Shown here in pieces: positions 25,574-33,136 of a stretch of DNA of 64,000 nucleotides. Position numbers and translations under genes: made by a program. Location of the stretch: contig NZ_HG322951.1 of the NCBI RefSeq assembly GCF_000455325.1, positions 4,038,624 through 4,102,623 on the forward strand, read 5' to 3'. This DNA is from Mycolicibacterium septicum DSM 44393 (GTDB taxonomy: Bacteria; Actinomycetota; Actinomycetes; Mycobacteriales; Mycobacteriaceae). The notes beneath the pieces were generated by a model, which ran no database searches, was not told where the DNA came from, and saw only the letters and a program-made list of their open reading frames with translations. Each line of letters starts with the position of its first letter. Positions within the stretch are counted from its first letter, which is position 1.

Positions 25574-26209
25574 TTACGAGACGAACAACGGCCGGTCGCG
25601 TTCGGTGTGCCGCTGCGCCAGGACGTCGAGCAAGGGGTCGGACAGGTCCGCCGGCCCGGTGGCAGCCTCGGCCGCCACCGCGTCACACAAGCCCGACAGC
25701 TCGAAGGTCAGCGCCGCGACGTCGGCCGGGTCCAATGCGAGCAACCGCTGCGCGGCGGTGGCCGAACCGGTCATGGTGGTGTACACCACCGACAGCGCGG
25801 TCTGGCCCGGCTCCAGCTCTGCGGCCGCTCCGACGGCGCCGGCCGCCACCGGCAGATGCGGCCGGGCTCCGAGCGCTTCCCACGAATGCTGCGGCCAGAC
25901 CCGCCGGGCCAGCCGGATCAGTCCGCGCCCCTGGACGCGCGAGGCCTCGCGCGCCGCCGGGGCCGGTGTGCGGGCGTCGGTTTCAGCGTCGGCCGTCTCG
26001 GGAGCCAAGGTCCCGGTGTGGACCGCCACCGCTATCGAGGCGGCGACCAACCCGCTGGTGCGGATGCGCCGGACCAGATAGGCGCGCAACGTGGCGACGT
26101 CGGTGAGCAGACCGCTGGTGACCGCCTCCTCGACGCCGCCGGAGTGAACGTGCCCGCCGGTCGGCAACCGCGAATCGGCCAGGGTCAGAAGTGTTGCCAG
26201 GCTGCTCAT
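25574..26209 (-). CDS. ureF: Urease accessory protein UreF
   Basis: A 211-residue all-helical protein that gates UreG activity in the urease activation complex. The family start LLTLADSRLPTGGHVHSGGVEEAV is clear (residues 6-29, hallmark LP-x-GG-x-x-HS-G). The body is Ala-rich helices. The ATG at 26209 directly abuts the ureC stop at 26210, so translation is likely coupled. Length is normal for the family. Confidence 0.93.
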   Translation of the reverse strand: MSSLATLLTLADSRLPTGGHVHSGGVEEAVTSGLLTDVATLRAYLVRRIRTSGLVAASIAVAVHTGTLAPETADAETDARTPAPAAREASRVQGRGLIRLARRVWPQHSWEALGARPHLPVAAGAVGAAAELEPGQTALSVVYTTMTGSATAAQRLLALDPADVAALTFELSGLCDAVAAEAATGPADLSDPLLDVLAQRHTERDRPLFVS

Positions 26210-27931
26210 CTAGAACAGGAAATATCGTTGGGCCATGGGAAGTTCGACCGCGGGCTGTTCCTGCCACACCTGCCCGTCGATCCGCACGGTGAAGGTATCG
26301 GGCTCGACCTCGATGCGGGGCAACGCATCGTTGAGCGGCATCTGCGCCTTGCCGACTTGCCGGACATTCTTGACCGCAGCCAACTTTCTGCGAATGTCGA
26401 GGCGGTCCGCCAGACCGTCCTCGATGGCCTGCGGTGCGACGAAGTGCACAGAGGTGGCGGCCGCGGAGGCTGGGGCCGCACCGAACATCGGCCGCGGCAG
26501 CACCGGCTGCGGGGTGGGGATCGAGGCATTGGCATCGCCCATGGCCGCCCACGTGATCATGCCGCCCTTGATCACCGCGTGCGGCCGGACGCCGAAGAAT
26601 GCGGGCTCCCACAGCACCAGGTCGGCGAGCTTGCCGACCTCGACCGACCCGATCTCGTCGTCGAGCCCGTGCGCGATGGCCGGGCAGATGGTGTATTTCG
26701 CGATGTACCGGCGGACGCGGTTGTTGTCGGCCTGACCGTCCCCTTCCAACGCGCCACGCCTGCGCTTCATCACGTGCGCGGTCTGCCACGTCCGCAGGAC
26801 CACCTCACCGATCCGGCCCATCGCCTGGGAGTCGCTGCCGATCATCGAGATGGCCCCGATGTCGTGCAGCAGATCCTCGGCGGCGATCGTCGACGGCCGG
26901 ATCCGGCTCTCGGCGAATGCCAGATCCTCGGGCACGCTCGGATTCAGATGATGGCACACCATGAGCATGTCGAGGTGCTCGTCGAGGGTGTTGACGGTGT
27001 GTGGCCGGGTCGGATTGGTGGAGCTGGGCAGCACATTCGGGTGCGAGGCGACGGTGATGATGTCGGGTGCGTGCCCGCCGCCAGCGCCCTCGGTGTGATA
27101 CGCGTGGATGCCGCGGCCCTTGATCGCGGCCAGGGTGTCCTCTACGAAGCCGGCCTCGTTGAGGGTGTCGGTGTGGATGTTGGCCTGTACCCCGGCGGCT
27201 TCGGCGACCGTCAGACAGGCATCGATGGCAGCGGGCGTGGTGCCCCAGTCCTCGTGCAGCTTGAATCCCGCTGCGCCACCGCGCAACTGCTCCCACATCG
27301 CCTCGGCGCTGACGGTATTGCCCTTGCCCAGCAGCGCGACATTGAGCGGCCAGGAGTCGAGCGACTCCAGCATCCTGGCCAGGTGCCAGGCGCCCGGGGT
27401 GACCGTGGTGGCCTTGCTGCCCTCGGCCGGACCGGTACCGCCGGCCACGATCGTGGTGATGCCGCCGCCCAGGGCCTCTTCCATGATCTGCGGACAGATC
27501 AGGTGCACGTGGCAGTCGATCGCGCCGGCGGTCAGGATCCGACCGTTGCCCGCGATGATCTCGGTGGACGGACCGACGACCAGGTCCGGGTGCACACCGG
27601 TCATGATGTCGGGGTTGCCGGCCTTGCCGATGGCGGCGATGCGGCCGTCGCGGATCCCGATGTCGGCCTTGATGATTCCCCAGTGATCGATGATCACCGC
27701 GCCCGTGATGACGGTATCGGGCGCACCGTCGGCGCGGGTCGCCCTGGACTGCCCCATCGACTCGCGCAGTACCTTGCCGCCGCCGAACACCGCCTCGTCG
27801 CCGGCCAGGCCGGGACCGCCACTGCGGTCCTCGGTTATCTCGATGAACAGATCGGTGTCGGCCAGCCGGATCCGGTCACCGGTGGTGGGGCCGAACAGCG
27901 CCGCGTAGCGGGCCCGGGTCAACTCGGTCAT
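26210..27931 (-). CDS. ureC: Urease alpha subunit
   Basis: A 573-residue catalytic subunit that hydrolyses urea to ammonia and carbamate at a di-nickel centre in the cytosol. Nickel ligands and catalytic residues are all visible: H141 and H143 (DCHVHLI), the carbamylated K224 (AGFKLHEDWG), H253 (NIHTDTLNEAG), H279 (YHTEGAGGGHAPD), and the flap C326-H327 (MVCHHLNP). Length is that of separate-chain bacterial urease. It overlaps ureB by 4 bp and abuts ureF. The enzyme should be complete and active if nickel is supplied. Confidence 0.97.
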   Translation of the reverse strand: MTELTRARYAALFGPTTGDRIRLADTDLFIEITEDRSGGPGLAGDEAVFGGGKVLRESMGQSRATRADGAPDTVITGAVIIDHWGIIKADIGIRDGRIAAIGKAGNPDIMTGVHPDLVVGPSTEIIAGNGRILTAGAIDCHVHLICPQIMEEALGGGITTIVAGGTGPAEGSKATTVTPGAWHLARMLESLDSWPLNVALLGKGNTVSAEAMWEQLRGGAAGFKLHEDWGTTPAAIDACLTVAEAAGVQANIHTDTLNEAGFVEDTLAAIKGRGIHAYHTEGAGGGHAPDIITVASHPNVLPSSTNPTRPHTVNTLDEHLDMLMVCHHLNPSVPEDLAFAESRIRPSTIAAEDLLHDIGAISMIGSDSQAMGRIGEVVLRTWQTAHVMKRRRGALEGDGQADNNRVRRYIAKYTICPAIAHGLDDEIGSVEVGKLADLVLWEPAFFGVRPHAVIKGGMITWAAMGDANASIPTPQPVLPRPMFGAAPASAAATSVHFVAPQAIEDGLADRLDIRRKLAAVKNVRQVGKAQMPLNDALPRIEVEPDTFTVRIDGQVWQEQPAVELPMAQRYFLF

Positions 27932-28290
27932 GCGGTTCCCAATCGGCCGGGCGGGTCGAGACTTATCCCGTGAACCTCACGGGCGCCGCCGAGCGGCACC
28001 AGTGAAACGCGCTGGGCCACACCTGGTTCGAAGCGAACCGCGGTACCGGCCGGGATGTCGAGGCGATGTCCCCGGGCGGCCGCGCGGTCGAAATCCAACG
28101 CGGCGTTGGCCTGTGGCAGGTGTACATGACTGCCGACCTGCACCGGCCGGTCGCCGGTGTTGACGACGTCGAGAATCAGCCGTGGCGCACCGGAATTGAG
28201 CGGAATGTCACCCTCACCGAACACGATCTCACCCGGCACGATCGATGCACGATCCGCCTTCGGCTTCTCGCTGGTCACAGCGCGGCTCAC
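27928..28290 (-). CDS. ureB: Urease beta subunit
   Basis: A 120-residue structural subunit. The family core IVPGEIVFGEGDIPLN (residues 17-32) and GDRPVQVGSHVHLPQANAALDFDR are present, as is the conserved G-x-RLDIPAGTAVRFEPG. It packs against UreC in the trimer of trimers. It overlaps ureA by 4 bp and ureC by 4 bp. The first 15 residues are a variable charged extension. Confidence 0.95.
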   Translation of the reverse strand: MSRAVTSEKPKADRASIVPGEIVFGEGDIPLNSGAPRLILDVVNTGDRPVQVGSHVHLPQANAALDFDRAAARGHRLDIPAGTAVRFEPGVAQRVSLVPLGGAREVHGISLDPPGRLGTA

Positions 28291-28589
28291 GAGATCGGGT
28301 TGTGGACGGTGACCAGCTTGGTCCCGTCCGGGAAAGTGGCCTCGACCTGGACGTCGTGCAGCATCTCGGGCACTCCCTCCATGACCTGCTCGCGGGTCAG
28401 CACATCGCGTCCGCTCACCATCAACTCCGCAACCGTTCGACCGTCGCGGGCGCCTTCCAGCAGGTGATCGGTGATCACCGCGACGGCCTCGGGATGGTTG
28501 AGCAGCAAGCCGCGGGCTTGTCTGCGCCGCGCCAGGTCTGCGGCATAGGAGATGAGCAGACGATCCTGCTCATGCGGGGTCAAACGCAT
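28287..28589 (-). CDS. ureA: Urease gamma subunit
   Basis: A 100-residue structural subunit with the family start MRLTPHEQDRLLISYAADLA and the later motifs LLLNHPEAVAVITDHLLEGARDG and LHDVQVEATFPDGTKLVTVHNPI. The ATG at 28589 gives the exact usual length of 100; a frame extended by six residues exists. It is the first urease gene, 60 bp downstream of the thioesterase, which may share its promoter. No urea-responsive regulator gene is adjacent. Confidence 0.95.
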   Translation of the reverse strand: MRLTPHEQDRLLISYAADLARRRQARGLLLNHPEAVAVITDHLLEGARDGRTVAELMVSGRDVLTREQVMEGVPEMLHDVQVEATFPDGTKLVTVHNPIS

Positions 28590-28649
28590 AGTGCGCGATC
28601 CTGCCATGACGCGCTGGGATCGGCAGCGCTCGCCGTCGCGGCGGAGGCG

Positions 28650-29051
28650 CTACTCGGCGATGTTCTGCAGTCGCACCTGACCGCGGGCCACGAGTTTGTC
28701 GTTCTCGTCGGTGATGGTGATCAGCCACAGCTGCTGCCGACGCCCTCGGTGGATCGGCGTGGAAACCGCTGTGACAGTGCCGGATCCGATGGCGCGCAGG
28801 AAATCGGTGTTGTTGTTGACCCCGACCACGGTGCCGCCGCCGTTCTCCGACAGCCAGATGTGGCCCGACACGCTGGCCAGGCTCTCGACGATCGAGCAGT
28901 ACACGCCGCCGTGCACGATGCCCCAGGGCTGCAGCAGTTTGTCGTGGATGGTCAGCTGCGCGCGGCCGCCGTCGGGGGTGAGCTCGAGATAGGTCAGGCC
29001 CAGTTCGGTGTCGAAGCCTTTGCCCAGACCTTCGGGGATTTCAGTGGTCAC
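28650..29051 (-). CDS. PaaI-type hotdog thioesterase
   Basis: A 133-residue hotdog-fold protein that would hydrolyse acyl- or aryl-CoA thioesters. Family marks are the helix-start PWGIVHGGVYCSIVESLAS, then VGVNNNTDFLRAIGSGTVTAVSTPIHRGRRQQLWLITI. It sits at the position of Rv1847. The GTG at 29051 has a GAGGG ribosome site close upstream; ATG 29081 is an alternative that would leave only 10 bp after a strong hairpin (29092-29122). An IdeR-like box lies about 140 bp upstream, so iron control of this gene, and maybe of urease behind it, is possible. Confidence 0.87.
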   Translation of the reverse strand: MTTEIPEGLGKGFDTELGLTYLELTPDGGRAQLTIHDKLLQPWGIVHGGVYCSIVESLASVSGHIWLSENGGGTVVGVNNNTDFLRAIGSGTVTAVSTPIHRGRRQQLWLITITDENDKLVARGQVRLQNIAE

Positions 29052-29091
29052 AGCCCTCGTGTCTACACGCCGTATCGCCATAAAGATGCGG

Positions 29092-29122
29092 GCGGGTCCC
29101 GCGTGTAAAACGCGGGACCCGC
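29092..29122 (-). terminator. Strong 12-bp hairpin before the thioesterase gene
   Basis: Perfect inverted repeat GCGGGTCCCGCG (29092-29103) and CGCGGGACCCGC (29111-29122) with a 7-nt loop (TGTAAAA on the plus strand). On the minus strand the loop side reads TTTTACA with no U-tract after the stem. It may end transcripts of the gene that stops at 29208, or attenuate transcripts begun at the IdeR-box promoter before they reach the thioesterase. Confidence 0.65.
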
Positions 29123-29192
29123 CCTCGAGCGGACCGGGGGTCTCTGCAGCCCTCAGGACTCCGGCACGGTCCGTTAGTCTCGTATCTACATA

Positions 29193-29211
29193 CTAGGCAA
29201 GGCTATCCTAA
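29193..29211 (-). promoter_or_regulatory. IdeR-like iron box upstream of the thioesterase
   Basis: On the minus strand the 19-mer TTAGGATAGCCTTGCCTAG matches 15 of 19 positions of the IdeR consensus TTAGGTTAGSCTAACCTAA. It overlaps the stop codon of the upstream gene and lies about 140 bp before the thioesterase start. TAGTAT directly follows as a possible -10. Iron-bound IdeR would repress here. Confidence 0.6.
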
Positions 29212-29978
29212 TTTAGCAAGACCTTCCCCGCGCGGCCCGAACCGCGGACCGGCAGACCGAAGCCCACCAAGGCATCCAGCACCGCCTGGCCGCGCCGCAT
29301 ACTGACCACCTCACTGGAGCCGGCCAACAGCGGGACCTGGGTGGCCGCGCCGACCACCGCCGCCCCGACCATGTGCCACATGGCCGCCACCGACATGGCG
29401 CCGTCGCTGATCTCGACCAACCGGGCGAACAGCGGCTCAAGCGCGCGATGACTGCGATGAGCCACCCAGGTGGTCAGCGCAGCCTCACTGGGCAGCGCGA
29501 CGATCCCGTCATGGCACGCACTGGCGAACCGGGCGGACCGGCCACAGTAATAAGGATCCTCGGGCAGCCCGCGGAGCGTCGGATCGACCACGCCGACCCA
29601 GTCGATCGCACCCTCGGAGTCGACGTGGACCCACAGGTTCTCCAGGCCGGTGTCCCAGGCCCGCCCTTCCAGCACCAGCAGCGGTACGACCCGGCCGATC
29701 ACCACGTGGGTGAAGGTGGCGGCCAACTGCTGGGCGACCGCGGCCCGATTGCCCGTCTCGGCCATCGCTGCGTCGAACATGCCCTGCAGTCGATCCGCGG
29801 ACAACGCCTCGGCCAGCGGCCACCACCGCCGACGGGACAGGTCGCCCACCACGGCCACGCCGTAGACCCGCGGACACTCCGGATACAGCTCACGTAAACG
29901 CCGACTCGACTCGTGCAGCGGCAGCGTCCGCTCGATAGCCATACCCGCGATCAGCGGATCTTCGATCAAGACCGTCAT
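29208..29978 (-). CDS. Probable iron-regulated protein, FhuF-like fold suspected
   Basis: A 256-residue soluble protein with no signal peptide. The sequence TFTHVVIGRVVPLLVLEGRAWD (about residues 105-126; strand plus helix) and LENLWVHVDSEGAIDWVGVVDP resembles proteins annotated as iron reductases in mycobacteria, but the C-terminal Cys cluster of true FhuF ferric-siderophore reductases is absent; it ends GRAGKVLLN. Its role in iron use is inferred from an IdeR-like box 27 bp upstream. ATG 29978 follows GGAGGTGAC and decides the start over a 33-codon longer frame. Function is uncertain. Confidence 0.7.
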   Translation of the reverse strand: MTVLIEDPLIAGMAIERTLPLHESSRRLRELYPECPRVYGVAVVGDLSRRRWWPLAEALSADRLQGMFDAAMAETGNRAAVAQQLAATFTHVVIGRVVPLLVLEGRAWDTGLENLWVHVDSEGAIDWVGVVDPTLRGLPEDPYYCGRSARFASACHDGIVALPSEAALTTWVAHRSHRALEPLFARLVEISDGAMSVAAMWHMVGAAVVGAATQVPLLAGSSEVVSMRRGQAVLDALVGFGLPVRGSGRAGKVLLN

Positions 29979-30004
29979 GTCACCTCCGAAGGCTCCAGTT
30001 TGAC

Positions 30005-30023
30005 TTAGGTTAGCCTTACTATA
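30005..30023 (-). promoter_or_regulatory. IdeR-like iron box
   Basis: The plus-strand 19-mer TTAGGTTAGCCTTACTATA at 30005-30023 matches 15 of 19 positions of the IdeR consensus, with the first 12 bases perfect. It lies 27 bp before the ATG of the gene at 29208-29978, a normal distance for repression by iron-loaded IdeR. Confidence 0.72.
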
Positions 30024-30151
30024 GTCACGTGAAGGATGAGAGCTACCCCCTGTGACTCGATTCACAACGGACCCCATATATGGCGCTGACCTTGCCCTAA
30101 ACCGCTACGGAGGGCAGTCGGAGCGCCGTCGCCAAACGCATACGACACGCG

Positions 30152-30181
30152 GTAGTAAACCCGTAGTACGCTGGCTTTACT
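30152..30181 (+). promoter_or_regulatory. Candidate BlaI operator
   Basis: The hexamer GTAGTA occurs twice 11 bp apart (30152-30157 and 30163-30168), and AGTAAA at 30154-30159 has an inverted partner TTTACT at 30176-30181. The elements lie 22-51 bp before the blaI-like ATG, where autoregulation of BlaI is expected. The match to a defined BlaI site could not be tested. Confidence 0.35.
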
Positions 30182-30202
30182 GCTCAGGAGAGTGAACGGA
30201 AC

Positions 30203-30619
30203 ATGGCCAAAATGACGCGTCTCGGGGAGCTTGAGCGCGAGGTGATGGACCACTTGTGGTCTGCACCCGAACCCCAAACTGTGCGCCAAGTCCATGAGGC
30301 GCTGGCCGCCCGCCGCGACTTGGCCTACACCACGATCATGACCGTGCTGCAACGACTGGCGAAGAAGAACCTGGTCGTACAGCATCGCGATGACCGGGCG
30401 CACCGCTATGCGCCCACAAATGGCCGCGACGAGCTGGTCGCCGGCCTGATGGTCGATGCCCTCGACCAGGCCGCGGACTCCGGCAGCCGCCAGGCCGCGC
30501 TGGTCCATTTCGTCGAGCGAGTCGGTGTGGACGAGGCCCGGGCACTGCGCCGGGCGCTCGCCGAACTGGAGAGCAAGCACCAGCTGCCCCCACCGGCTGG
30601 TAATTCGGGCACTGCCTGA
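30203..30619 (+). CDS. blaI: BlaI/MecI/CopY-family winged-helix repressor
   Basis: A 138-residue dimeric repressor. The winged helix is RLGELEREVMDHLWSAPEPQTVRQVHEALAARRDLAYTTIMTVLQRL (about residues 5-51, with recognition helix YTTIMTVLQRL). The wing KKNLVVQHRDDRAHRYAPT follows, and then the dimer domain. In M. tuberculosis the orthologue Rv1846c represses blaC and a small regulon and is inactivated in response to beta-lactams. The M56 protease-like gene follows after 14 bp, as in other BlaI-BlaR pairs. GGAG lies upstream of the ATG. Confidence 0.93.
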   Translation: MAKMTRLGELEREVMDHLWSAPEPQTVRQVHEALAARRDLAYTTIMTVLQRLAKKNLVVQHRDDRAHRYAPTNGRDELVAGLMVDALDQAADSGSRQAALVHFVERVGVDEARALRRALAELESKHQLPPPAGNSGTA

Positions 30620-30633
30620 GAGAGACTTACGGC

Positions 30634-31605
30634 GTGTCCGCGCTGGCCTTCACTCTCGTCGCGCTGGCCCTGGTGGGACCAGTGCCGGCAGTGCTGGCCC
30701 GTGCGGCGTGGCCGTTGCGAGCCCCGCGAGCGGCGATCGTGCTGTGGCAGTCCGTCGCGCTGGCCGCCGTGCTCTCGGCATTCTCGGCCGGTATCGCGAT
30801 CGCCAGCCGCCTGTTCGTTCCCGGTCCGGACGGCCGGCCGACCGCGACCATCACCAGTGAGATCAACGCTCTCGGTTGGCCGTTGTGGCTGCTCTACGTC
30901 GTGGTGTTCACCCTGACCCTCTTCATCGGCGGCCGGCTCTGCGTGGCCGTGGTCCAGGTGGCGGTGGCCACCCGGCGCCGGCGCGCCCATCACCGCATGA
31001 TGGTCGACCTGCTCAGCAAGTCGCGCGACGCGGTCCCGGCCCACCTCTGTACGGCGCACCGCCCGCTCGCCGGTGACGGTCTGCGCATCCTCGACGTCGC
31101 GCAGCCTCTCGCCTACTGTCTGCCCGGCGTCCGCAGCCGCGTCGTGGTCAGCGAGGGAACGCTGACCACCTTGTCGGACAACGAGGTCGCCGCGATCCTC
31201 ACCCATGAGCGGGCCCACCTGCGCGCCCGCCATGATCTGGTCCTGGAGATGTTCACCGCCGTCCATGCCGCCTTCCCGAGGTTCGTCCGCAGCGCCAACG
31301 CCCTCGATGCGGTCCGGCTGCTGATCGAACTGCTGGCCGACGACGCCGCGGTACGGACCGCGGGTCCCACTCCCCTGGCCCGGGCGCTCGTCGCCTGCGC
31401 TAGCGGCCGCACCCCCTCGGGTGCGCTGGCCGCAGGCGGGCCCACCACCGTGATCCGGGTACGGCGCCTCGGCGGCAAGCCCAACAGTGTGGCCATGGCG
31501 GTCACCGCCTATCTCACCGCGGCCGCGGTCCTGGTGGTCCCCACCGTCGCCGTCGCCGTCCCCTGGCTCACCGAGCTTCACCGCCTGTTCGCCGGACTCG
31601 GATAA
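30634..31605 (+). CDS. M56-family membrane metalloprotease (BlaR1-like)
   Basis: A 323-residue membrane protein with about four helices and the zinc-protease motif H191-E-R-A-H195 in LTHERAHLRARHD. The third ligand region ELLADDAAVR follows. M56 proteases of the BlaR1 type cleave the BlaI repressor. Unlike staphylococcal BlaR1, this protein has no extracellular penicillin-binding sensor domain: it ends after the last helix (VLVVPTVAVAVPWL). The signal it senses must come from elsewhere. GTG 30634 is the start, 14 bp after blaI. Matches Rv1845c by position. Confidence 0.9.
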   Translation: MSALAFTLVALALVGPVPAVLARAAWPLRAPRAAIVLWQSVALAAVLSAFSAGIAIASRLFVPGPDGRPTATITSEINALGWPLWLLYVVVFTLTLFIGGRLCVAVVQVAVATRRRRAHHRMMVDLLSKSRDAVPAHLCTAHRPLAGDGLRILDVAQPLAYCLPGVRSRVVVSEGTLTTLSDNEVAAILTHERAHLRARHDLVLEMFTAVHAAFPRFVRSANALDAVRLLIELLADDAAVRTAGPTPLARALVACASGRTPSGALAAGGPTTVIRVRRLGGKPNSVAMAVTAYLTAAAVLVVPTVAVAVPWLTELHRLFAGLG

Positions 31606-31656
31606 AGCTCTGCACGACAGGCGTTCTGCTACAACAAAACAACGAAAGGCTGCGGC

Positions 31657-33111
31657 ATGACCAAGACCAGCACTTCCGGCACGGCGCAGATCGGAGTCAC
31701 CGGCCTGGCCGTGATGGGCTCCAATCTCGCCCGCAACTTCGCCCACCACGGCTATACCGTCGCTCTGCACAACCGGTCGATCGCCAAAACCGATGCGCTG
31801 CTGGCCGAGCACGGCTCCGAGGGCAAGTTCGTGCGCAGCGAGACGATCGCGGAATTCCTTGACGCCCTGGAGAAGCCACGCCGGGTGATCATCATGGTGA
31901 AGGCCGGCGACCCCACCGATGCGGTGATCAACGAGCTGGCCGACGCCATGGAGCCCGGCGACATCATCATCGACGGCGGCAACGCCCTCTACACCGACAC
32001 CATCCGTCGGGAGAAGGCGATCCGCGAGCGCGGCCTGCACTTCGTCGGAGCCGGGATCTCCGGCGGCGAGGAAGGCGCGCTCAACGGCCCGTCGATCATG
32101 CCCGGCGGCCCCGCCGAGTCCTACAAGTCCCTCGGCCCGCTGCTGGAGGAGATCTCCGCGCACGTGGACGGTGTGCCGTGCTGCACCCACATCGGCCCGG
32201 ACGGTGCTGGGCACTTCGTGAAGATGGTGCACAACGGCATCGAGTATTCCGACATGCAGCTGATCGGCGAGGCGTACCAGTTGCTGCGCGACGGGCTCGG
32301 CCTGGAGGCGGCACAGATCGCCGACGTGTTCACCGAGTGGAACAAGGGCGACCTCGACAGCTACCTGGTGGAGATCACCGCCGAGGTGCTGCGTCAGGTG
32401 GACGCCAAGACCGGCAAGCCGCTGGTGGACGTGATCGTCGACGAGGCCGAGCAGAAGGGCACCGGGCGCTGGACCGTGAAGTCCGCCCTGGACCTCGGGG
32501 TTCCCGTCACCGGCATCGCCGAGGCCGTGTTCGCCCGGGCGCTGTCGGGTTCCGTGCCCCAGCGCAAGGCGACGACCGGACTGGCATCCGGCGAGCTCGG
32601 CGACAAGCCTTCTGAATCAGCACAATTCATCGACGATGTCAGCAAGGCGCTGTACGCCTCGAAGATCATCGCCTACGCCCAGGGCTTCAACCAGATCCAG
32701 GCCGGGTCGGCCGAGTACGGGTGGGGCATCACCCTGGGCGATATGGCCACCATCTGGCGCGGCGGCTGCATTATCCGGGCGAAGTTCCTCAACCGGATCA
32801 AAGAGGCGTACGACGACGATGCCGACCTGGCCACCCTGATCGCCGCTCCGTACTTCCGCGACGCAGTCGAGGCGGGCATCGACAGTTGGCGCCGGGTCGT
32901 GATCAAGGCGACCGAGCTGGGGATTCCGGTCCCCGGTTTCGCGTCGGCATTGTCCTATTACGACGCGTTGCGCACCGAGCGGCTGCCCGCGGCACTGACC
33001 CAGGGCCTTCGCGACTTCTTCGGCGCACACACCTACGGACGCACCGACGCGGAGCCCGGCCAGAAGTTCCACACCCTCTGGAGCGGCGACCGCAGCGAAG
33101 TCCCTGCCTGA
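31657..33111 (+). CDS. gnd: 6-phosphogluconate dehydrogenase (decarboxylating)
   Basis: A 484-residue enzyme of the long, dimeric type that oxidises 6-phosphogluconate to ribulose 5-phosphate with NADP+ (or NAD+), giving CO2. The Rossmann motif is GLAVMGSNLARNFAHHGY (residues 13-30), the substrate motif GGEEGALNGPSIMPGG is clear, and the catalytic Lys is K189 in KMVHNGIEYSDMQL. Length fits the NADP-dependent gnd1 type (Rv1844c). It precedes guaB1 by 25 bp. AAAGG lies upstream of the ATG. Confidence 0.95.
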   Translation: MTKTSTSGTAQIGVTGLAVMGSNLARNFAHHGYTVALHNRSIAKTDALLAEHGSEGKFVRSETIAEFLDALEKPRRVIIMVKAGDPTDAVINELADAMEPGDIIIDGGNALYTDTIRREKAIRERGLHFVGAGISGGEEGALNGPSIMPGGPAESYKSLGPLLEEISAHVDGVPCCTHIGPDGAGHFVKMVHNGIEYSDMQLIGEAYQLLRDGLGLEAAQIADVFTEWNKGDLDSYLVEITAEVLRQVDAKTGKPLVDVIVDEAEQKGTGRWTVKSALDLGVPVTGIAEAVFARALSGSVPQRKATTGLASGELGDKPSESAQFIDDVSKALYASKIIAYAQGFNQIQAGSAEYGWGITLGDMATIWRGGCIIRAKFLNRIKEAYDDDADLATLIAAPYFRDAVEAGIDSWRRVVIKATELGIPVPGFASALSYYDALRTERLPAALTQGLRDFFGAHTYGRTDAEPGQKFHTLWSGDRSEVPA

Positions 33112-33136
33112 GTAAGGTCGGTGGGGTGAGGTTGCA

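Noticed and set aside
25379..27973. 864-codon plus-strand frame opposite the urease genes
   Set aside because: It is a high-G+C shadow of ureC and ureF; composition is Gly/Arg/Gln-rich with no domain, while the minus strand has complete urease motifs.
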